From the NCBI RefSeq assembly GCF_026241225.1, contig NZ_JAPFQP010000002.1:372001-436000 (forward strand): a DNA stretch of 64,000 bases, written 5' to 3'. This stretch comes from Lentiprolixibacter aurantiacus (GTDB lineage Bacteria > Bacteroidota > Bacteroidia > Flavobacteriales > Flavobacteriaceae). Below the pieces are notes generated by a model. It saw only the letters and a list, made by a program, of their open reading frames with translations, ran no database searches and was not told where the DNA came from. Below are positions 21,625 through 28,748 of the stretch, one piece after another (the first letter of the stretch is position 1; the number at the start of each line of letters is the position of its first letter). A program made the translations under genes and the position numbers.

Positions 21625-21840
21625 ACTATCCTATGAATGGATTTCAGACATTCATACACAAAGTCAAGCGCCGGGATAAACAATTATATTGCTGTTTTAC
21701 AGATATTTAAGTATATTATTTATATCATATTCATATTACTGTACGCCCTTTCTTAAAGGTTTCAATAGATTCAGTTAGGATGTACTATGCCATCATTTTT
21801 CCTGTAAGAAGCCTTACCTTTCCGTAAAATTGTATTCAAC

Positions 21841-22566
21841 ATGGAAAAATCGGTCAGTGATGCCATAGCCTATAGAAGGTCGGTGCGTATTTATAAAGAC
21901 GAGTCCATTGATACCGAAAAAGTCAGGAAATGCCTGGAGAACGCTGCTTTGGCCCCTACAAGCAGTAATTTGCAGCTTTGGGAATTCTATCACGTGGTTG
22001 ACCCGGAAGTATGCAGGCAGATAGCCAAAGCCAGTTTTAACCAGCCGGCTGCGCGTACAGCAAAGCAACTTGTTGTAATGGTAGTTCGCAAAGACCTGTG
22101 GCGAAAGAGGGCCAAAGCCAACTTGGCCTTTCTAAGGGATAGTTTTGGTCATAAAGCCAAATCAGAATACAGCAAAAGAGAAAAATTTGCCCTATCCTAT
22201 TACCAGAAACTCATGCCTTCCATATACTCAGATTTTCTGGGGGTTCTTGGTATGATACGCTACCTGTTTTTTAATGTAGTCGGATGGTTTCGCCCGGTTT
22301 ACAGGCAGGTCAGGGCCTCTGATATGCGTGTAGTAGCCCATAAAAGTGCCGGGCTTGCAGCACAGAACTTCATGATATCTATGGCTGCCATAGGTTACGA
22401 CACCTGCCCTATGGAAGGATTTGACAGCCTCAGGGTTAAAAAGATACTGGGATTGCCTGCTTCAGCGGAAATAAACATGCTTATTGGTTGCGGGATCAGG
22501 GATGAGTCCGGCGTTTACGGCAGAAGGTTCAGAGTTCCCTTCGAGACGGTTTACAAGAAGATCTGA
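21841..22566 (+). CDS. Nitroreductase-family protein
   Basis: FMN-dependent oxidoreductase of the nitroreductase superfamily. The N-terminal RRSVRIY(K) and LAPTSSNLQLWEF segments contain FMN-phosphate-binding residues, and a GYDTCPMEGFD loop lies near the C-terminus. A charged insertion with a hydrophobic stretch (about residues 95-150) is longer than in minimal nitroreductases. The 241 aa product should reduce quinones or nitro compounds; the natural substrate is unknown. It is divergent from ilvD and convergent with pxpC (3 bp apart). Confidence 0.88.
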   Translation: MEKSVSDAIAYRRSVRIYKDESIDTEKVRKCLENAALAPTSSNLQLWEFYHVVDPEVCRQIAKASFNQPAARTAKQLVVMVVRKDLWRKRAKANLAFLRDSFGHKAKSEYSKREKFALSYYQKLMPSIYSDFLGVLGMIRYLFFNVVGWFRPVYRQVRASDMRVVAHKSAGLAAQNFMISMAAIGYDTCPMEGFDSLRVKKILGLPASAEINMLIGCGIRDESGVYGRRFRVPFETVYKKI

Positions 22567-22569
22567 GAA

Positions 22570-23412
22570 CTACTTCTGAATTACAAATTCTATTTTGTCC
22601 CCATGCTTTTTCTGGGCCAGCAGATTAATGGAACCTTCTGATAGCTGAAGAATCCTGGGGTAACCACCGGTTGTCTGCCCATCTACCATCAGGATGATAA
22701 TCTTACCAGCCGGTGTTAATTGCACCGTTCCCGGAAGTGTTGCTGAGGTAAGCATAGAATGGATGTTGGGGCTCAAATGTTCCTCGAGCTGATACGCCAT
22801 CCTGTTGTTTTCCTTCGCTATAGTAAACGACCTCACAAATAAACCTTCCAGTTGTTTGTCGTCCAGCAAATCGAATTCCGGGCCGGGATAGACCTGCAGC
22901 TGATTGCGCTTCCAGAAAGTATCCGGCTTTACCTGCATGATCTTGGGAACATAACTATCACAAGGTGTGTAAGGCAATTCCATATGCTCCCTGATACGGT
23001 TCATCTCCGTGATCGGTTTGTAAAAAGAACGACTATTCAGTATGGATGCAGTTTGAAAACCACCTTTGATTGCCAGATACACCCGTAAACCCTTTTTTAA
23101 TTGTCCAAAACTCAGGATATCCCCGGGTTCTATTTCGTGTACCTCATTAATCCCAATGCTTTCACCGTTTAATTTGGCCGACATATCTGCACCGGCAAGG
23201 GCTATATAGGTAGGCTCGTGGAACTCCAGTTCCGGCCCGGTCATGGTAATTTCTAGCAAGGCATCTCCTTTCTGGTTTTCCAGCAATGAATTAGCACGGC
23301 GGGCTGCATAGCGATCCATAACACCAGAAACGGGCACCCCAAGATGACGGTAACCAAACCTGCCTGCGTCCTGCAGCGTAGTAAAAAACCCGCTTTTCCT
23401 TACGCTAATCAT
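22570..23412 (-). CDS. pxpC: 5-oxoprolinase subunit PxpC (KipA-like carboxyltransferase domain)
   Basis: One of three subunits of the bacterial ATP-dependent 5-oxoprolinase, which opens pyroglutamate to glutamate. It begins MISVRKSGFFTTLQDAGRFG, the classic start of this family. The frame is open to an ATG at 23430, but the ATG at 23412 overlaps the pxpB stop by only 8 bp and matches the family N-terminus, so it is preferred. It is the last gene of the operon and gives 280 aa, the normal length. Confidence 0.92.
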   Translation of the reverse strand: MISVRKSGFFTTLQDAGRFGYRHLGVPVSGVMDRYAARRANSLLENQKGDALLEITMTGPELEFHEPTYIALAGADMSAKLNGESIGINEVHEIEPGDILSFGQLKKGLRVYLAIKGGFQTASILNSRSFYKPITEMNRIREHMELPYTPCDSYVPKIMQVKPDTFWKRNQLQVYPGPEFDLLDDKQLEGLFVRSFTIAKENNRMAYQLEEHLSPNIHSMLTSATLPGTVQLTPAGKIIILMVDGQTTGGYPRILQLSEGSINLLAQKKHGDKIEFVIQK

Positions 23413-24142
23413 GCCATTCCTTTTTTTCAATGCGATATATCCCTACCTCTGCCTCAATTTGATGGAGGTCGTATTCCGCTTTGCTAATTTCATAAAATTG
23501 AACCCTGTCCCCTACACTGATAAAACACGGAGGATCCTTGCTCACATTGAAAACAGGAACAGGACAGTTCCCTATAATGTTCCATCCTCCGGGCGATTCC
23601 TGCGGATAAATCCCTGTTTGCTTAGCAGCTAAACCCACTGAACCCTTTTGCACATCCAGCCTGGGAGTTGGTTTCCTGGGTACTTCAAGGGATTTTGGCA
23701 AACCTCCGAGATACATAAAACCCGGAAGAAACCCAATCCCGTAAACCAGGTATGGCTGTCGGGTATGCATGTGGACAACCTCCTTCACGGACATCTGCAG
23801 TCTTCCGGCTACTTCTTCCAGGTCAATGCCGAAAGAGAGATCATAACAGACCGGTAATTTCCAGAGCCATCGGGTGGCAGGCTGACTGCCTTTTTTACTT
23901 TGATAGGCCCCGATCAATAAATCTTCATACTTATCTAATTCAACATTATTGAGATTATTGATCACCGTAAGGGAATTGTATGCAGCAACCAGCTCCCACT
24001 CCCCCTTAGGAAAAGCAGTGTTTATAAGGTGTTCTTTAAAATCAATTATATCCTCTAGTATGGCTTCCTCTACCCTGTCCGGCCAGGTAATTATTATTGC
24101 CCGTTCCCCAAAAGGTTTTATGTTTATTTTGAATGCTCCCAC
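23405..24142 (-). CDS. pxpB: 5-oxoprolinase subunit PxpB (KipI-like)
   Basis: Carboxyltransferase domain 1 family subunit that works with PxpC and PxpA. Characteristic segments are FGERAIIITW near the N-terminus and GIGFLPGFMYLGGLP with PGGWNIIG later. The start is a GTG at 24142 whose G is shared with the pxpA stop (TAGTG), implying translational coupling. The 245 aa are typical. In Bacillus the homologue (KipI) was named for kinase inhibition, but the operon context here argues for oxoprolinase. Confidence 0.93.
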   Translation of the reverse strand: MGAFKINIKPFGERAIIITWPDRVEEAILEDIIDFKEHLINTAFPKGEWELVAAYNSLTVINNLNNVELDKYEDLLIGAYQSKKGSQPATRWLWKLPVCYDLSFGIDLEEVAGRLQMSVKEVVHMHTRQPYLVYGIGFLPGFMYLGGLPKSLEVPRKPTPRLDVQKGSVGLAAKQTGIYPQESPGGWNIIGNCPVPVFNVSKDPPCFISVGDRVQFYEISKAEYDLHQIEAEVGIYRIEKKEWHD

Positions 24143-24876
24143 TATTTAACCTGAACTGCTCTTTTAGGTAATTCGCGGGAAAGATACATCAATATCTGCA
24201 AAACATATGGGGTATCGCCATGAAGGCAAAATGTTTCAGCCCTGATAGGTTGTATATCGCCGGATATTGTCTTTACCTTACCGGTATCAATAATATTTAA
24301 AATGTGGCCCATAACCTTTTCAGGATCGAGGATCAGTGCATTGGGCTCATTCCTTGATACCAGGCTCAGATCATTATTGTAGTTGCGGTCTCCAAAGGCT
24401 TCATAAACCAGCTCCCATTCCTGTTTTTGAGCCTCTTCTGCAATTACCGACCCAAAGGGCACATATAGTTTAACTCCGGACTTAAAAGGAGATACAGCAT
24501 CGAGAAAAACCTTTGAAAGTACCGGATCATTGGCCAAATCATTGTAAAGCGCCCCATGGGGCTTGATATGGTTCAGGGAGGCTTTTTGTTTTTCAAGTAT
24601 CTCACAAAAGGAATTCAATTGTGCCCGAATACTTTCTATAAAAGCATTTCGACTCATCTTTACGGATTTCCGTCCAAAATTTTCCCGATCCGGGTAAGAC
24701 GGATGGGCGCCAATCTTCACTTTATGGCGCATGGCGATGCCAATCACCTCCTCCATGGTCTGCACATCGCCAGCATGCCCACCGCAGGCAATACTGCAAG
24801 ATGATATCAGGGGCAAGAGCTCGTTTTCGTTTCCCACACCCTCCCCTACATCACAATTCAAATCAATTTGCTTCAT
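24142..24876 (-). CDS. pxpA: 5-oxoprolinase subunit PxpA (LamB/YcsF family)
   Basis: TIM-barrel-like LamB/YcsF protein that supplies the catalytic subunit of 5-oxoprolinase. It shows the signature N-terminus MKQIDLNCDVGEG, then SIACGGHAGD and KIGAHPSYPDRENFG. The frame is open up to 24972, but the ATG at 24876 starts exactly at the family motif and lies 5 bp after the transporter stop. Translation from further up would overlap the transporter gene. Length is 244 aa. Confidence 0.94.
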   Translation of the reverse strand: MKQIDLNCDVGEGVGNENELLPLISSCSIACGGHAGDVQTMEEVIGIAMRHKVKIGAHPSYPDRENFGRKSVKMSRNAFIESIRAQLNSFCEILEKQKASLNHIKPHGALYNDLANDPVLSKVFLDAVSPFKSGVKLYVPFGSVIAEEAQKQEWELVYEAFGDRNYNNDLSLVSRNEPNALILDPEKVMGHILNIIDTGKVKTISGDIQPIRAETFCLHGDTPYVLQILMYLSRELPKRAVQVK

Positions 24877-24881
24877 ACCAA

Positions 24882-26081
24882 CTATGATAAAACACCAAAA
24901 ACACCCGCTATGCTTTTCAAACCAAGTAGTAAAACCAGTACTAATATGATCAGTGCCAGCCCGTTTTGCCACCTCTTATTGGTATAATTTCCCATCACAT
25001 CTGATTGATTTACAATCCACAACATCAGTCCGGCTACGGCGGGTAATAAAAGCCCATTAGTCACCTGGGCAAACTTAATAATCTCTATAGGTTTAAATTC
25101 CAGGGTTAAACTTAGGGCTCCCATAAGCAACACAAACATCCATACCCCCCTGAAACGATAGTCTTTTAATCCCGCCTTCCATCTAAAGCAGCTGTCGGCT
25201 ACATACGCAGCTGCGAGTGGAGCAGTAATGGCTGATGTAACGCCAGCAGCAAACAATCCGATACCCATGAAATAACGTGCTGCGTTACCATAAAGGGGCT
25301 CCAGGCCTTTGGCAAGGTCCAGGGCACCACTAATGTGCTTTTCAGGTATGGCCACGGCAACTATCACAATTGCCATAGAAATAAGCCCTCCAATTCCTAT
25401 GGAAAGTATAGCATCCCTCCTTACATGGACCAGGTCATTTTCTTTACTCCATTTCTCTTTTACCAGGCTGGCATGCAAGAACAGGTTGTATGGGACCACA
25501 GTAGTTCCAATGAGTCCCACCACAGTTAAGAGTCCTCCCTCCGGAAGTTCCGGGACTAAAAGACCCCTGAATATTCCTGAGATATCCGGTTTGGTTATAA
25601 TGGCAGTGAGCAGAAATGAAATGCTCATCAGTATAACCAGGCCTACAAAAACCCGTTCCAGAAATTTGTAAGAGCCTCGATACAGCAATAAGAAGGCAAG
25701 TAATCCTATAATCCACGGATACCAAACCAGGTATTCCCGGCCAAAGAGGGCTTCAAGACCTAATACGGCACCACCAATATTACCGGCTTCGTATGCTGTA
25801 TTCCCAATGACTATGGCGCCAAGTATCAGTATCACTACAACCACCTTCTTCCAGGGGGTTTTCAATGCCCTGAAAAGTGAATCAGCAAGACCCTGCCCCG
25901 TGATTATCCCAAGTCTTGCTGCCATTTCCTGCAATACAATAGTTGCAATGACGGAGAGAAGGAGTGCCCATAACAAGGTAAAGCCAAACCTGGCGCCGGC
26001 CAGTGTACATAAAGTAACTGTACCCGGCCCGATGAAGGCTGCAGCCACAAGAACCCCGGGTCCTAATTTTCTAAACATCAA
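24882..26081 (-). CDS. Nramp-superfamily transporter lacking the metal-binding signature; probable 5-oxoproline-linked permease
   Basis: Membrane protein of 399 aa with about 11 hydrophobic segments and the LeuT-like Nramp fold pattern. The TM1 DPGN motif of true metal transporters is GPGT here (residues 18-21), and the TM6 motif MPHN is VPYN. The residues that coordinate Mn/Fe in Nramp are therefore absent. It heads the pxpABC operon, with pxpA starting 5 bp downstream. Bacillus ycsG, also Nramp-like, sits next to ycsF (pxpA) in the same way. Uptake of 5-oxoproline is a context inference; metal transport is less likely. Confidence 0.85.
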   Translation of the reverse strand: MMFRKLGPGVLVAAAFIGPGTVTLCTLAGARFGFTLLWALLLSVIATIVLQEMAARLGIITGQGLADSLFRALKTPWKKVVVVILILGAIVIGNTAYEAGNIGGAVLGLEALFGREYLVWYPWIIGLLAFLLLYRGSYKFLERVFVGLVILMSISFLLTAIITKPDISGIFRGLLVPELPEGGLLTVVGLIGTTVVPYNLFLHASLVKEKWSKENDLVHVRRDAILSIGIGGLISMAIVIVAVAIPEKHISGALDLAKGLEPLYGNAARYFMGIGLFAAGVTSAITAPLAAAYVADSCFRWKAGLKDYRFRGVWMFVLLMGALSLTLEFKPIEIIKFAQVTNGLLLPAVAGLMLWIVNQSDVMGNYTNKRWQNGLALIILVLVLLLGLKSIAGVFGVLS

Positions 26082-26171
26082 TTGTTTTTACCATCGTTGC
26101 GCTTGTTAAAGATACGAGTTTATGCTACTCAGCGTAATGATCGGTTTTTCAATTTTAAATCGCTCTTAAGG

Positions 26172-26206
26172 TGCAGTTCGTCTAAAAAAATGCAGTTCGT
26201 CTAAAA
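26172..26206 (+). repeat. Two 16-bp direct repeats, possible LytTR-type regulator site
   Basis: TGCAGTTCGTCTAAAA occurs at 26172-26187 and again at 26191-26206, a 19 bp period. The core GCAGTTCGT matches the published LytTR half-site pattern [TA][AC][CA]GTTN[AG][TG] at 8 of 9 positions. The pair is about 85-120 bp before the ATG at 26292, a suitable place for an activator. The regulator identity is inference. Confidence 0.45.
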
Positions 26207-26291
26207 GTTGGGTGTCATACGTCGATTAAACATAATAATCAAAAAATATCGCGGTTATTAAATCCCCAAACCTACTTTTACCTACTTACGA

Positions 26292-26735
26292 ATGACCTGT
26301 TTAGACTGTAAAAAAGAGCTAAGCTACCTGGACCATAAAAATTCCATGGATACCCTAGGGGTAGAACTTTGCCATCAACATAAAACCCGATTGGATAAGC
26401 TGATAAGGCTCAACAATACTCCCATTGAGGCTATACAGCTCTACTACGGACTTAAAAATGCCGGCGTGAGCCCAATGCTGGAATGGTGGGACGGAAATAA
26501 ATCTATTGACATCGCCATTTCCAGGGTAAAACTCAACATCGAGATAGACACCGATTACCAGATGATGACTCATGAACAGGCCATGAACAACCTGGAAGAG
26601 GCCATGCATTCCTTCAGAAATGGATTCACCACAATTCGGATCCCCCATACGCTGATCCGCCACTACCTGAGTGAGACCGTCAACAGCGTACTGGGTATTA
26701 TAGAGGGGTTAAGATTGAATATTAAGGTAGTATAA
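26292..26735 (+). CDS. Small protein with zinc-finger-like N-terminus and PD-(D/E)XK nuclease-like core
   Basis: Protein of 147 aa. The N-terminus has a CLDCKKEL...LCHQH pattern (CxxC then CxxH), a possible zinc knuckle. The core SIDIAISRVKLNIEIDTDYQ, with hydrophobic strands around D, E and D, resembles the DUF559/Vsr-like restriction-endonuclease fold (D...ExD in place of ExK). It ends in a strand-helix TIRIPHTLIRHYLSETVNSV. The active-site lysine of the usual motif is not evident, so catalytic activity is doubtful. The assignment rests on pattern resemblance alone. A TACTTTTA -7-like element lies at 26273-26280. Confidence 0.65.
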   Translation: MTCLDCKKELSYLDHKNSMDTLGVELCHQHKTRLDKLIRLNNTPIEAIQLYYGLKNAGVSPMLEWWDGNKSIDIAISRVKLNIEIDTDYQMMTHEQAMNNLEEAMHSFRNGFTTIRIPHTLIRHYLSETVNSVLGIIEGLRLNIKVV

Positions 26736-26759
26736 TCCGGGGCCCAAAAACAAATTATT

Positions 26760-27056
26760 ATGGAACCAAGCAGCCAATACACGGAACAGTCTTACAAACT
26801 AAGTAAACTCATACTTTGTTTACTAACCTTTGCTGCTGTTGCCATTATGGTAAACAGCAAGGCTGAATTTTCCAGGTACATCTTTGGCTTTCCCATAATC
26901 GTATCCGGAATCCTGGGTATTATTGGCTCCTATATCCTGTACAAGGGAAGGCATGAGCCTTTTAATGAGAAAAAGGTCATTGCTGTAATAGTGAATGTTG
27001 CTATGGTACTCTTAATACTTACTATCCTGATATCCAACACCCTGTACCGCCTATAA
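26760..27056 (+). CDS. Small integral membrane protein, unknown function
   Basis: Protein of 98 aa with three predicted membrane helices, about residues 13-31, 39-59 and 72-95, joined by short charged loops (YKGRHEPFNEKK). No characterised family is recognised. It begins 24 bp after the nuclease-like gene and is probably co-transcribed with it. Confidence 0.65.
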   Translation: MEPSSQYTEQSYKLSKLILCLLTFAAVAIMVNSKAEFSRYIFGFPIIVSGILGIIGSYILYKGRHEPFNEKKVIAVIVNVAMVLLILTILISNTLYRL

Positions 27057-27068
27057 CAGTGGCTATCA

Positions 27069-27097
27069 CAACTGACCGGAAATCATACGTTCAGTTG
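27069..27097. other. 7-bp inverted repeat (weak terminator candidate)
   Basis: CAACTGA (27069-27075) and TCAGTTG (27091-27097) are exact reverse complements around a 15 nt loop, starting 12 bp after the membrane-protein stop. No T-tract follows, so it could be a weak terminator or a regulator site for the next gene. Confidence 0.25.
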
Positions 27098-27161
27098 CTG
27101 ATTTAAATTATCAGATTTCATTTGCCGGTTTTTCGTATCTTCTTCTCATATTCATTGCACT

Positions 27162-28274
27162 ATGAGAAATGTAGACCGACGACAATGGTTAAGGACTGTT
27201 GGACTTTCCGGAAGCTTTGCTTTCCTGGGAGGGCTTGAAGCCCTCGCCCTGGACTTTCCCGAACGGCCAGTCATTAATGACCAGCCCGTTAGGCTTAGTT
27301 CTAATGAAAATCCCTATGGCCCTTCTAAAAGGGTGCGGGAGGTGATGTCCAGCACCTTTGACGAAGCCTGCAGATATCCATTTAATGCCCTCAGGGGTTT
27401 GGTGCAAATGATTGCCGAGAAAGAAGGGGTGAGCAAAGATCATGTTGTAGTTACAGGAGGTTCAACGGAAGGCCTGAAGGCAACAGGGCTGGTTTATGGG
27501 CTTGGTGGTGGTGAGATCGTTGCCGCAGATCCCACTTTTCAGGCCATGCTGCAGTATGCAGAAACATTTAATGCACATATTCACCGGGTTCCCCTGGATG
27601 AAAATATGCAACACGACCTTGTTGCCATGGGCAAAAGGGTCAACAACAAAACACGGTTGATATTTATATGCAATCCCAACAACCCAACGGGAACGCTTCT
27701 CGATGCCTCAGCCCTCAGGGATTTCTGTACAAGTTACGACAGGGAAGCCCTGATATTCAGCGATGAAGCGTACTACGATTTCATTACGGAGCCAGACTAT
27801 CCATCCATGGTTGAATTGGTAAAGGAAGACCGGAACATAATTGTTTCCAAAACGTTTTCGAAAGTCTACGGGCTGGCCGGACTGCGAATAGGCTACCTGA
27901 TCGCAAGACCGGATATTGCTTCAAGACTTAAGGCTGCCGTAATGGCTAACACCAACATGCTCGCCATTGAGGCTGCCAAGGAAGCACTCAGGGACACGGA
28001 CTTCTACAAATACAGCCTGTTGAAGAACGAAGAAGCCAAATCCTTAATCTATCAAACCCTGGATGGTTTGGGATTACCCTATGTACGTTCTCATACCAAT
28101 TTCGTCTTCTTTAAATCAGGCAGGCCCATTCAGGATCTGATTTCCGCTATGCAAAAAGAAGGAGTGCTTATAGGCAGGCCATTTCCTCCGATGTATAACT
28201 GGGCCAGGATCAGTACCGGAACTGTACAGGAAGTAAGTGCCTTCAATAGTGCTTTGAAGCATGTAATGGGTTAA
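27162..28274 (+). CDS. Class I/II aminotransferase, HisC-like, with Tat signal
   Basis: PLP-dependent fold type I enzyme related to histidinol-phosphate aminotransferase. It shows RLSSNENPYGPS, CNPNNPTGTLL, the SDEAYYDF Asp region and the PLP lysine in SKTFSKVYGLAGLRIGY. The N-terminus is MRNVDRRQWLRTVGLSGSF, a twin-arginine motif followed by a hydrophobic stretch, so export in folded, cofactor-loaded form is predicted. A biosynthetic HisC would have no reason to leave the cell. The gene is not in a his cluster. An exported aminotransferase acting on an amino acid or amino-sugar derivative is likelier, but the substrate is unknown. Confidence 0.85.
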   Translation: MRNVDRRQWLRTVGLSGSFAFLGGLEALALDFPERPVINDQPVRLSSNENPYGPSKRVREVMSSTFDEACRYPFNALRGLVQMIAEKEGVSKDHVVVTGGSTEGLKATGLVYGLGGGEIVAADPTFQAMLQYAETFNAHIHRVPLDENMQHDLVAMGKRVNNKTRLIFICNPNNPTGTLLDASALRDFCTSYDREALIFSDEAYYDFITEPDYPSMVELVKEDRNIIVSKTFSKVYGLAGLRIGYLIARPDIASRLKAAVMANTNMLAIEAAKEALRDTDFYKYSLLKNEEAKSLIYQTLDGLGLPYVRSHTNFVFFKSGRPIQDLISAMQKEGVLIGRPFPPMYNWARISTGTVQEVSAFNSALKHVMG

Positions 28275-28447
28275 AGGTATTTTTTATCGATAAACGGTAT
28301 TATTTTACCGATAAACCATTAAAGTGTAGGAGAATTACGATGTAGTTCATCGGATTTTCGGTTATAAGTCGATAAAATATTCCTTACGTGGAGTTAAATT
28401 AGGAAGGACTTTTTCGTTTTTGTTACTTGCTTAAGCAATTCAATCCC
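28275..28447. other. Intergenic region with a TGTAGTTCATCGGATTTT element
   Basis: AT-rich spacer. It holds TGTAGTTCATCGGATTTT at about 28340-28357, close to TGCATTTCATCGGATTTT at 38774 and related in its first half to the direct repeats at 26172. No other structure is convincing. Confidence 0.35.
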
Positions 28448-28543
28448 ATGAAAAAGAGTACCACAACCACTTACATCCTCTATGCCTTTTGTGCTTTTTG
28501 CATCCTTTGGTCGTGGTATATTTTTATGTTTAAGACCCTCTGA
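28448..28543 (+). CDS. Putative 31-aa single-pass membrane microprotein
   Basis: A short frame (MKKSTTTTYILYAFCAFCIL..., ending MFKTL) encodes a basic, Thr-rich N-terminus followed by one hydrophobic, aromatic helix of about 20 residues. This is the typical make-up of small membrane proteins. It stands alone in a 470 bp gap with a possible regulatory element about 100 bp upstream. No homologue is recognised and no strong ribosome-binding site is visible, which is normal in this phylum. Confidence 0.35.
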   Translation: MKKSTTTTYILYAFCAFCILWSWYIFMFKTL

Positions 28544-28748
28544 AACGGTCAATTCCAGATTCATTCCCACTTAAAACTATATGCGCCAAGAACTTAAGCG
28601 CAGATATAATTGGCTTCTTGTATAATAAAACAAGGGGTTCAGGAGTTATTTATTAGGATATTCCAATGGCTAGAACGGCATATTGCTTCTAGCTTCAATA
28701 CTTCCCGGAAGTTGCGGGAAATATTGAGATTCGGATTAACCCTGATAC
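28544..28748. other. Spacer without identifiable feature
   Basis: About 200 bp between the microprotein and the large secreted protein. A short open frame in this stretch runs into the next gene in another frame and is not protein-like. No promoter match or hairpin was identified. Confidence 0.3.
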
